Positions 1-5,498 of a DNA stretch of 17,991 nt are shown here, piece after piece. The notes beneath the pieces were generated by a model, which worked only from the letters and a program-made list of their open reading frames with translations, was not told where the DNA came from and did no database searches. Origin of the DNA: an uncultured Eubacteriales bacterium (GTDB lineage Bacteria; Bacillota; Clostridia; Oscillospirales; Acutalibacteraceae); the NCBI GenBank assembly GCA_902462035.1, contig CABQAC010000014.1:1-17991 (forward strand), read 5' to 3'. Numbering within the stretch: the first letter of the stretch is position 1; every line of letters starts with the position of its first letter. Made by a program: the position numbers and the translations under genes.

Positions 1-942
1 GTATTGGATGGGAATCACCGGGTGATCGGTCACTAGGCATGTCTGAATGCCCGCCTGGGCAAGCTGCCCCGGCGTGGCGGGCGACAAATTCCGCAGTTCG
101 GGCTTGGAACGGTCGCAAAGAATGGGACCTGCCAGAACCGGCGTATTTTCCGCTGCCAGTTCTTCGGTGATCAGGCCTCCCTCGGTCCCGTGGACCAACA
201 CCACCTTCAAAGCAAATTCTTTGGCTATGCGCAGCGCGGTAAACAGGTCGTCCGCGCGGTGGGCGTGGATATGCGCGGGAATCTCCCCGCGCAGCAAGGG
301 AAGCAGCGCTTCGCACTTCATATCAAATTCCGGCGGATCGAGTTCGTCATCCTCCGCCGCTTTGTTCTGGTCTTCTTGGTAACGCCGGGCTTTAAAAAGG
401 GCCTCGCGGATGATGGCCGCCGTAGCCATACGGGTAACCGGCGCCTGGCCTTTGCCATGGTAGACTGTTTTTGGGTTTTCGCCCAGCGCCATCTTTACGG
501 CGACGGGATCCTTTAAAACCATATCATCCACCCGGCGGCCAAAAGTTTTCATCGCCAGCAGCGTTCCGCCGATGGGATTGGCGCTGCCGGGACCGGTGAC
601 CACCGCTGTCACGCCGGCTTCCAACGCTTCGGCAAAACAGCGGTCCATGGGGTTGACCGCGTCAACTGCCCGAAGATGCGGGGTAACAGGATCCGTTTCC
701 TCGTTGCCGTCGTCCCCTTCAAAGCCGAGCCCGTCCTCCCACATGCCAAGATGGGTGTGGGCGTCGATCATGCCGGGGCAAACAAAACCACCGTTCAGGT
801 CAATGGTTTCTTCCTCCGCGGGGCCAGGTTTCAGCTGGTCCATTGGCCCGACCTCCGTCACGATTCCCCTTTCGGTCCGCAGGAACCCCCGGTCCAGCAC
901 AGGCCCAGCCATGGTATGGATTTCGCCATTTATCAACAACAT
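1..942 (-). CDS. Metal-dependent amidohydrolase, imidazolonepropionase-like (3' end cut by window)
   Basis: An open frame of 314 codons runs from an ATG at 942 to the window edge without a stop, so the C-terminus is missing. Family members are usually about 380-400 residues, so perhaps 70 are absent. Metal-site motifs of the amidohydrolase superfamily are visible: DAHTH at residues 60-64 (H62, H64), HIHAH at 224-228, LVHGTEGG around H251, and TDHP with the catalytic-type Asp at 306. K150 in VKMALGEN is a candidate bridging (carboxylated) lysine. The N-terminal LLINGEIHTM and LNGGFVCPGMIDAH segments are the usual beta-sandwich plus first barrel strand. It resembles the HutI/COG1228 branch, but the substrate cannot be read from the sequence. 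A GGGAGG sits about 12 bases before the ATG, slightly far. A terminator after yabR (985-1011) separates it from the cluster upstream. Cytoplasmic hydrolase; family confident, substrate unknown. Confidence 0.85.
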   Translation of the reverse strand, partial: MLLINGEIHTMAGPVLDRGFLRTERGIVTEVGPMDQLKPGPAEEETIDLNGGFVCPGMIDAHTHLGMWEDGLGFEGDDGNEETDPVTPHLRAVDAVNPMDRCFAEALEAGVTAVVTGPGSANPIGGTLLAMKTFGRRVDDMVLKDPVAVKMALGENPKTVYHGKGQAPVTRMATAAIIREALFKARRYQEDQNKAAEDDELDPPEFDMKCEALLPLLRGEIPAHIHAHRADDLFTALRIAKEFALKVVLVHGTEGGLITEELAAENTPVLAGPILCDRSKPELRNLSPATPGQLAQAGIQTCLVTDHPVIPIQY

Positions 943-984
943 GATATACGGATACCTCCCGTTTCTTCAAACCCGATAAACATC

Positions 985-1011
985 AAAAGGCGGAGTGAGA
1001 TCCACTCCGCC
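985..1011 (-). terminator. Rho-independent terminator after yabR
   Basis: On the minus strand a perfect 9-bp stem (GGCGGAGTG / CACTCCGCC, arms at 1003-1011 and 989-997) with a 5-base loop is followed by TTTTG. It begins 14 bases after the yabR stop. The U-tract is short (four), so termination may be partial. It marks the end of the sporulation/division cluster. Confidence 0.75.
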
Positions 1012-1024
1012 GCTTTCAGTTGTT

Positions 1025-1495
1025 TTATTTGGATTGGCCGCGCCGGGAGAAGCCGCCGCGCTTGGATTCGGTCGCGCGCTTTAAATCGGACATTTTCTCG
1101 TCGCTGGTCTGCTTAAATTTCGACATCATATCCTCGAAGGTGGCAGGTTCGTTGCTGCGCTTTTGCCAGTCGCCGCCATTGAAACGGGGCGCGCCGCCGT
1201 TAAACCGCGGAGAACCGCCGCGGTTGCCGCCGAACGGGCGCTGCTGCGCCTGAGGCGGAGGAGCCATGGCCTTTTTGATCGACAAACTGACCTTTCCATC
1301 CTCGCCAATGCTGAGAATCTTTACTTTGACGACCTGATTTTCGGTCAGATGATCCCGAATCTCCTTGACGAATGTGGGCGCAACCTCCGAAATATGTACC
1401 ATTCCGGTTTTGCCGCCGGGAAGCTCCACAAACGCGCCGAATTTGGTAATGCCCGTAACCTTGCCTTCCAAAATCGCTCCTACCTCAAGCTGCAT
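1025..1495 (-). CDS. yabR: S1-domain RNA-binding protein, YabR-like
   Basis: A 156-residue cytoplasmic protein. Residues 1-75 form one S1 (OB-fold) RNA-binding domain, with the characteristic G-x-ITKFGAFVEL, GMVHISE and KVSLSIKKA segments. A low-complexity Pro/Gln then Gly/Arg/Asn-rich linker follows (about 77-115), with the element RFNGG repeated twice. The tail is basic (FEDMMSKFKQTSDEKMSDLKRAT, then RGGFSRRGQSK). In B. subtilis yabR lies directly after divIC, as here, which supports the assignment by position. The family is presumed to bind RNA or ribosomes, but its exact role is not established. GGAGG lies about 14 bases before the ATG, a long spacing. The gene starts 41 bases after divIC and is closed by a terminator. 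Confidence 0.9.
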   Translation of the reverse strand: MQLEVGAILEGKVTGITKFGAFVELPGGKTGMVHISEVAPTFVKEIRDHLTENQVVKVKILSIGEDGKVSLSIKKAMAPPPQAQQRPFGGNRGGSPRFNGGAPRFNGGDWQKRSNEPATFEDMMSKFKQTSDEKMSDLKRATESKRGGFSRRGQSK

Positions 1496-1536
1496 AAAGA
1501 ACTGATTGCCTCCTTAATATTTTGACAAATTTTCGA

Positions 1537-1833
1537 TCAGTTGCCTGCGACGTTGACGAACACGCGCTCATCTGGTTCGGCGTAATTCAAGGTATCACGG
1601 GCGGCTTTTTCCATATATTGCCGATTATCTCCGTTTCCTACCAGCTGCTTTAATTCATCATTTCGCAGCTGTTGGTCCTTAAGTTGGGCCGAATAGCCCG
1701 ACATCTGTTGCGTTTTTTGTGCAATAACCAGCTGCTGGTTAACGATTGCGATGATGGAATAAACCAGTAAAGCCGCCAACGCAATGCGAAGCAGCAAACT
1801 TTTGCTTTTCTTTTTGGTTTGCACAACCTTCAC
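1537..1833 (-). CDS. divIC: Septum formation initiator, DivIC/FtsB family
   Basis: A 98-residue bitopic membrane protein. It has a short Lys-rich cytoplasmic N-terminus, one membrane helix at about 14-32 (LLLRIALAALLVYSIIAIV), then a Gln-rich coiled coil (about 33-70) outside the cell. The C-terminal motif (residues 73-98, KAARDTLNYAEPDERVFVNV) resembles the conserved FtsB/DivIC tail. The family works with FtsL and DivIB (FtsQ) to activate septal peptidoglycan synthesis. Its place between yabQ and yabR matches B. subtilis divIC. The start is a GTG at 1833, with AAGGAG about 10 bases upstream and no better in-frame start. A promoter at 1891-1920 lies inside the end of yabQ, so divIC and yabR can be expressed in vegetative cells independently of the sporulation genes. 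Confidence 0.92.
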   Translation of the reverse strand: MKVVQTKKKSKSLLLRIALAALLVYSIIAIVNQQLVIAQKTQQMSGYSAQLKDQQLRNDELKQLVGNGDNRQYMEKAARDTLNYAEPDERVFVNVAGN

Positions 1834-1890
1834 TGACGCCGCGCTCCTTCTTTAAATTCCGCCATCCGTCAAGCCGGAGGGAGTTAACTA

Positions 1891-1920
1891 ATTATACAAT
1901 AGCTAGCTATGTTGTTTCAA
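1891..1920 (-). promoter_or_regulatory. Sigma-A-type promoter for divIC
   Basis: Minus-strand TTGAAA (1915-1920) and a consensus TATAAT (1891-1896) are separated by 18 bases. The predicted start of transcription near 1884 gives a leader of about 50 bases before the divIC GTG. The -35 lies within the last codons of yabQ. The spacer contains the perfect palindrome ATAGCTAGCTAT (1899-1910), which could be an operator. Confidence 0.7.
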
Positions 1921-2373
1921 GGGCTTTTTTCGAATTTGCGCATCTTTTTTTGTGTTCTTTTTCGCTTTTTTCGGCTTTTTAACGCCACGGCGCAACAGTT
2001 TCCTCAGCGGACGGAAAACAGGCTTTATGATCCGGGTCCAAATCATCCTGCAAAAGCGCCGGAATAGACTTACCAGCCAGCAGAGAAACCGGATGGTGAC
2101 ATTGCCCACCGTCAGGTGGTACAGCAGCCAACCCAAAAATTCCCCCAGGAACAGATAAGCCCGCAGTTCCCCATGGTTGACCACCAGAATAAAGCCGAAA
2201 GTCAGCACGCCAACGAGGAAAAAATAAAGAATATCGTGAAAAAAAGTGGCCGCCTTGCCAAAACGAAAAATGATCCGGACCGAACGAAACAAGTCATATA
2301 ACAGACTCATACACGCGCCAAACAAGCAAGAGTAAAAAAAACAACTGGTTTGTTCCGCCAGCGTAATTTCCAT
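1903..2373 (-). CDS. yabQ: Spore cortex biosynthesis membrane protein YabQ
   Basis: A 156-residue integral membrane protein. Hydrophobic segments lie at about 9-30 (CFFYSCLFGACMSLLYDLF), 44-66 (FFHDILYFFLVGVLTFGF), 70-90 (LRAYLFLGEFLGWLLYHL) and a weaker one at about 95-106. A strongly basic Lys/Arg-rich tail occupies the last 45 residues. The SLLYDLFR segment after the first helix is typical of the YabQ family. In B. subtilis YabQ is made in the mother cell, goes to the forespore outer membrane and is needed for cortex formation. The gene follows yabP by 22 bases with AGGAGGGGG five bases before the ATG. Neighbours yabP and divIC match the B. subtilis order. The divIC promoter is embedded in its 3' end. 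Confidence 0.92.
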   Translation of the reverse strand: MEITLAEQTSCFFYSCLFGACMSLLYDLFRSVRIIFRFGKAATFFHDILYFFLVGVLTFGFILVVNHGELRAYLFLGEFLGWLLYHLTVGNVTIRFLCWLVSLFRRFCRMIWTRIIKPVFRPLRKLLRRGVKKPKKAKKNTKKDAQIRKKPLKQHS

Positions 2374-2395
2374 ACAAGCCCCCTCCTATCGGATC

Positions 2396-2686
2396 CTATC
2401 GGAACATCTTCGAAAAGAATCCTCCCGAAGAACGGCTTGTTTGAGAATACACCAGACTGCAAATTTCGCCTTCGACGCTCAAATCCCCTGTTTCGACGCT
2501 GAGCTTGCTGATATGAATATTGCTCCCTTTGATGATTAGCTGACCCAAATCGGTATAAACGATCACGGTTTGCTCATCAAAACTGTCCACATCCCGCACA
2601 CCGGAAATATTGAGGTTCTTTCGGTTCTCCATGATGATGTTATGGGGCATCTGCGGCGCTTTGACGTTCTTTTTATCATCAATCAT
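2396..2686 (-). CDS. yabP: Sporulation protein YabP
   Basis: A 96-residue protein of the YabP/YqfC sporulation family. The beta-rich core begins with the family-type segment HNIIMENRKNLNISGVRDVDSFDE (about 15-38) and continues with VIVYTDLGQLIIKGSNIHISKL and GDLSVEGEICSLVYS. It has no signal peptide or membrane helix. In B. subtilis yabP is co-transcribed with yabQ under sigma-E and acts in spore envelope formation; its biochemical role is unknown. AAGGAAGG precedes the ATG by seven bases. A strong hairpin (2700-2734) fills the gap upstream and ends at this ribosome binding site. I could not identify a convincing sigma-E promoter in the 53-base gap. Confidence 0.93.
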   Translation of the reverse strand: MIDDKKNVKAPQMPHNIIMENRKNLNISGVRDVDSFDEQTVIVYTDLGQLIIKGSNIHISKLSVETGDLSVEGEICSLVYSQTSRSSGGFFSKMFR

Positions 2687-2699
2687 CGGACATCCTTCC

Positions 2700-2734
2700 T
2701 TTCGGTAGCATATTTGATGTATATGCCGCCGAAA
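2700..2734 (-). repeat. 14-bp hairpin abutting the yabP ribosome binding site
   Basis: An inverted repeat has arms at 2700-2713 and 2721-2734 and a 7-base loop. It pairs over 14 positions with one mismatch and one G-U. On the minus-strand transcript it starts just after the rqcP stop and ends one or two bases before GGAAGG of yabP. No U-tract follows, so it is not a classic terminator. It could be a processing, stability or translation-control element. Confidence 0.55.
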
Positions 2735-2739
2735 AAAAG

Positions 2740-2991
2740 TTATTCCTGTCCCTCGATGATACGGTACATAGCGGATGCGTCCTCTTTCTTAGCGTATTCG
2801 TTTACGCTGATGACCTCGGCCTTCAGCGCCCTGGCGCCCAGGGTAAGCTCCAGCAAGTCCCCCTGTTTAACCTCGTAGGAGGCGCGCGCTACTTTTCCAT
2901 TAACCTGTACCCGTCCGGCATCGCACGCCTCGTTTGCCACGGTGCGGCGTTTAATCAGCCGGGAAACCTTTAAATATTTATCCAACCGCAT
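2740..2991 (-). CDS. rqcP: S4-domain RNA-binding protein RqcP (YabO)
   Basis: An 83-residue protein that is almost entirely one S4 RNA-binding domain: MRLDKYLKVSRLIKRRTVAN, then GRVQVNGKVARASYEVKQGD, then a short acidic tail. In B. subtilis RqcP (formerly YabO) binds obstructed 50S subunits with RqcH and helps add alanine tails to stalled nascent chains in ribosome quality control. This function is inferred from family and position (between mazG/HU and yabP). I chose the ATG at 2991 because GGGAGG lies nine bases upstream. An in-frame TTG at 2997 would sit only three bases from it. A strong terminator lies between HU and this gene, so expression depends on read-through or an unseen promoter. 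Confidence 0.9.
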   Translation of the reverse strand: MRLDKYLKVSRLIKRRTVANEACDAGRVQVNGKVARASYEVKQGDLLELTLGARALKAEVISVNEYAKKEDASAMYRIIEGQE

Positions 2992-3016
2992 GATCAAGTT
3001 CCTCCCTAATACACCG

Positions 3017-3047
3017 AAAAACCGGCCCTTTTAAAGGCCGGTTTTTT
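3017..3047 (-). terminator. Rho-independent terminator after HU (bidirectional shape)
   Basis: ACCGGCC and GGCCGGT (3021-3027 and 3036-3042) form a GC-rich stem flanked by an A-run (3017-3021) and a T-run (3042-3047). On the minus strand the hairpin is followed by a run of T about five long. The opposite strand also has six T, so it could work both ways. It starts about 10 bases after the HU stop. Confidence 0.85.
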
Positions 3048-3057
3048 GATTTCGTTC

Positions 3058-3330
3058 TTATTTAACAGCGTCTTTAAAAGCCTTGCCCACTTTAAAGGCA
3101 GGCACTTTGGAAGCCGGAATGGTGATTTCCTTGCCCGTTCTGGGATCACGGCCCATTCTCTCGCTCCGCTCGCGGACTTCGAACGTACCAAAACCAACCA
3201 GCTGAACCTTGTCGTTGGCGGCAACCGCCTCGACGACAGCATCAATCATCGCGTTAACGGCGCTGTCGGCGTCCTTCATCGAAATACCCGCTTTTTCAGC
3301 AACAGCAGCAATCAATTCAGTCTTATTCAT
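3058..3330 (-). CDS. hup: HU-family nucleoid DNA-binding protein
   Basis: A 90-residue protein of full HU length. MNKTELIAAVAEKAGISMKD forms the dimerising helices, VQLVGFGTFEVRER the core strands, and GRDPRTGKEITIPAS the DNA-binding beta arm with the family signature and its intercalating proline. The last helix is FKVGKAFKDAVK. HU coats and bends DNA in the nucleoid. GGAGG lies about 9 bases before the ATG. It has no partner subunit gene beside it and probably acts as a homodimer. A strong terminator follows it. An inverted repeat (3364-3386) lies upstream, with an AT-rich TATAAA after it, but no good -35, so its promoter is uncertain. HU is absent from the equivalent B. subtilis cluster. 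Confidence 0.95.
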   Translation of the reverse strand: MNKTELIAAVAEKAGISMKDADSAVNAMIDAVVEAVAANDKVQLVGFGTFEVRERSERMGRDPRTGKEITIPASKVPAFKVGKAFKDAVK

Positions 3331-3363
3331 TTTTTTGAAACCTCCAAAATCTTTTTATATTCG

Positions 3364-3386
3364 TTTGGAATAACGATGATTCCAAA
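3364..3386 (-). repeat. Perfect 8-bp inverted repeat upstream of HU
   Basis: TTTGGAAT and ATTCCAAA are separated by 7 bases, between the ATP-grasp stop and the HU ribosome binding site. No U-tract follows on the minus strand. It may be a protein-binding operator, a stabilising 3' hairpin for the ATP-grasp transcript, or part of the HU promoter region. Confidence 0.5.
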
Positions 3387-3389
3387 GAA

Positions 3390-4415
3390 CTAACTTCCAT
3401 GCGTTTGTTTTTCCTTCCGCCTGCGTTCTTGCAAAAACCGGGCGGTGATGTCCTCGAGCACGTATTTCTGGCCTTCCCCCACCAACATTTGGACCATATC
3501 GAAGCCGGGCCGGCGGTTGCCTTCCACCAGCAGGGGGCCTTCGTCGGTGATAGCCACGTCCCAGCCGATTACCGTCATTTCCGGGTGCATCCGGCAGGCA
3601 TCGTAAACCATCGCCTTAACTTCGTCCCAACGGGGAATTTGATACCCGCAAAACCGCAGGTTCGTGCCGGGATGGCGTTCGTACCGGTTCATCGCTTTAT
3701 CCAAAGCCTCGCCAATGACCACGCCGGTATCGTTGTCTACCACCGCGCTCATGCCGCCGCTATGAAAATTATCCACTACCGCGCCGCCATTGCCTACCCG
3801 CACGGAACAAAAAAAGATTTTCGGATCGTCCGCCACATTTTGTGTCATAATCCGAATGGTATTGACGCTGGAGGGATTGAAAGCGGCCATCTCGGCGCAC
3901 TGAACAATCACTTGCTCCAGGTAATAACGCCTGGCAATCAAATCCTGATAGAACGCCCGGCGGTCCGGAACCTCTGCCAAAGAAGACTTATAAATACCGC
4001 CGCCGCCAAGCCCGTCCACCGGCTTAACGATAAAGGTGTCATTCCGGTCCAAAAAGGCGTCGAACTCCTGAAAATTGCTGCCATCGGGGCAAATCCATTC
4101 GCGCCCGTTGTATTTGCGGTACTCCCGTAAAAAATTGGGCTTGATAGAAAAGTTCTGCTTATATTTGGGATCGTTCACCAACTGGTAAAATTTGTCCTGG
4201 GTGCGGACCACCGCGAATTTTCGCCGTTCCCGATAACTCTTGTTAAAGAACTCGTAATTGAAGTAATCGGTCAGCGCGCTGCCGAACAGCACCGTACTGA
4301 GCGCTACATCCAAGGTCAACAACACACTGTTTTTGTGTTCCTTTTTTGCAATTTCCTGCACATTTCGAAAAAAGCGGCCGTAATCCGCATGAAGTACCTG
4401 GGAAACGAAGTTCAA
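3390..4415 (-). CDS. ATP-grasp protein of the sugar-transfer-associated type
   Basis: A 341-residue cytoplasmic protein. Residues 1-120 form an N-terminal region without a motif I know. The ATP-grasp fold follows: FIVKPVDGLGGGGIYK at 128-143 (K131 and the glycine loop for ATP), YLEQVIVQ with E167, NPSSVNTIRIMT at 180-191, DNFHSGGM at 215-222, and GWDVAITDEGPLLVEGN at 284-300, where D286, E298 and N300 are likely metal ligands. These fit the family often called sugar-transfer-associated ATP-grasp, found near glycan genes, presumably ligating a carboxylate to an amine; the substrate is unknown. The start is a TTG at 4415 with AAAGGA nine bases upstream and an upstream in-frame stop with no ATG between. 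It has its own promoter (4595-4624) and sits between mazG and HU, where B. subtilis has nothing. Confidence 0.85.
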   Translation of the reverse strand: MNFVSQVLHADYGRFFRNVQEIAKKEHKNSVLLTLDVALSTVLFGSALTDYFNYEFFNKSYRERRKFAVVRTQDKFYQLVNDPKYKQNFSIKPNFLREYRKYNGREWICPDGSNFQEFDAFLDRNDTFIVKPVDGLGGGGIYKSSLAEVPDRRAFYQDLIARRYYLEQVIVQCAEMAAFNPSSVNTIRIMTQNVADDPKIFFCSVRVGNGGAVVDNFHSGGMSAVVDNDTGVVIGEALDKAMNRYERHPGTNLRFCGYQIPRWDEVKAMVYDACRMHPEMTVIGWDVAITDEGPLLVEGNRRPGFDMVQMLVGEGQKYVLEDITARFLQERRRKEKQTHGS

Positions 4416-4594
4416 GCTGGACCATCCTTTCGCAGAGCGTGGAGTACTTTTTCATTCCTTTCAAGCAGGCACGTCCGGCATCAAAGGAGCAACGATAAGT
4501 TCTCAGGTTCAGGAAATATACTTTGCTCTACCTGGAAACAAACTGGATTATATCCGCCAAAGTGCCGCAAACTCCGGCTCAAAACGACTTTATC
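4416..4594 (-). other. Untranslated leader of the ATP-grasp gene (about 175 nt)
   Basis: Between the promoter and the TTG start lies the longest gene-free stretch in the window. Short complementary segments can be paired on the minus strand (GCCG/CGGC near the 5' end, GAGCAA/TTGCTC in the middle). I find no riboswitch class I recognise, no terminator and no convincing small ORF. The leader is unusually long for a gene in this cluster. Confidence 0.4.
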
Positions 4595-4624
4595 ATCATA
4601 CTACCAATACCACTATTTTGTCAA
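4595..4624 (-). promoter_or_regulatory. Sigma-A-type promoter for the ATP-grasp gene
   Basis: Minus-strand consensus TTGACA (4619-4624) and TATGAT (4595-4600) are 18 bases apart in an AT-rich stretch just after the mazG stop (4637). It is one of the best promoter matches in the window and gives the ATP-grasp gene, and perhaps HU, transcription independent of mazG. Confidence 0.72.
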
Positions 4625-4636
4625 TAAAATTGGCAA

Positions 4637-5452
4637 TTATAATCCGTTATTTCCGCGCGGCATGCGCTTTTTCGCCTCATTCCATAATTCATCCAGCTCG
4701 TTTATGGAAGCGCTTTCCATTTTTAGGCCGGACTCTGCGGCTATTTGTTCCATGACCGCAAAACGGCTGATAAATTTTTTTGTGGCGGCAGAAAGGCTCT
4801 GCTCCGGATCCACATGTAAAAAACGGGATACATTCACCACCGAAAAAAGCAAATCGCCCAATTCCTCGTCGCAGGCGGCCTGTTCGCCTTTGGCGGCCGC
4901 TTCCCGCAGTTCGGCAAGTTCTTCCGCCACCTTATCAAACGCCCCGCCGGCATCGGGCCAATCAAACCCCACCCGCGCCGCCTTTTGCTGAACTTTAGCG
5001 CTTTTCATCAAAGCGGGCAATGTCTGCGGAACGGATTGCATCGATTCCGTCTGCGTCTTTTGCGCTTTTTCAACCTTTTTAAGCGCGTCCCAGTTTTTAA
5101 GCACCTGATCGCTGGTAGAGGCATTGACGCCACCGAACACATGGGGGTGACGGTAGATCAGTTTTTTACACACGCCATCCGCCACGTCATCAAAGGCAAA
5201 ACGGCCCGCTTCTTCCTCCATCCGGGCATGAAACGCCACCTGCATCAGCACATCCCCAAGCTCTTCTTTCAAGCCGCCGGTATCCTGGCGGTCGATGGCA
5301 TCGATCACCTCGTAGGCCTCCTCGATGAGGTTGCTGCGAATGGACTGGTGGGTCTGTTCCCGGTCCCAAGGGCAGCCGCCGGGAGAACGGAGGATTTCCA
5401 TGATCCGAAGCAGATCGTTTAAATCGTAACGGTCCTTTTTGATAAAGTCCAT
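4637..5452 (-). CDS. mazG: Nucleoside triphosphate pyrophosphohydrolase MazG
   Basis: A 271-residue two-domain MazG. The first domain has LRSPGGCPWDREQTHQSIRS (about 22-41), LIEEAYEVIDAID (EExxE-type metal site) and LKEELGDVLMQVAFHA. The second has ARVGFDWPD, AEELAELREA and CDEELGDLLFSVVN, repeating the Mg-binding pattern. MazG cleaves (d)NTPs to (d)NMP and pyrophosphate, and is thought to clear damaged nucleotides and, in E. coli, to influence ppGpp levels. The length is usual for the two-domain bacterial form. In B. subtilis the homologue carries an extra N-terminal methyltransferase-like domain, which is absent here. It starts 46 bases after the flippase gene, with AAAGGATG 7-10 bases before the ATG. 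Neighbours fit the yabM-mazG-yabO order. Confidence 0.95.
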   Translation of the reverse strand: MDFIKKDRYDLNDLLRIMEILRSPGGCPWDREQTHQSIRSNLIEEAYEVIDAIDRQDTGGLKEELGDVLMQVAFHARMEEEAGRFAFDDVADGVCKKLIYRHPHVFGGVNASTSDQVLKNWDALKKVEKAQKTQTESMQSVPQTLPALMKSAKVQQKAARVGFDWPDAGGAFDKVAEELAELREAAAKGEQAACDEELGDLLFSVVNVSRFLHVDPEQSLSAATKKFISRFAVMEQIAAESGLKMESASINELDELWNEAKKRMPRGNNGL

Positions 5453-5498
5453 ATTTTATGACATCCTTTCCGCCGCGTAGGGCTTTAGCCCCCTCATT

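Noticed and set aside
3399..4130. A 243-residue plus-strand open frame opposite the ATP-grasp gene
   Set aside because: Same reasoning: antisense to a gene with recognisable ATP and metal motifs, and no recognisable protein features of its own.
4243..4464. A 73-residue minus-strand frame overlapping the ATP-grasp start
   Set aside because: It has no spaced ribosome binding site and is Cys/Arg-rich noise where it overlaps conserved ATP-grasp coding sequence in another frame.
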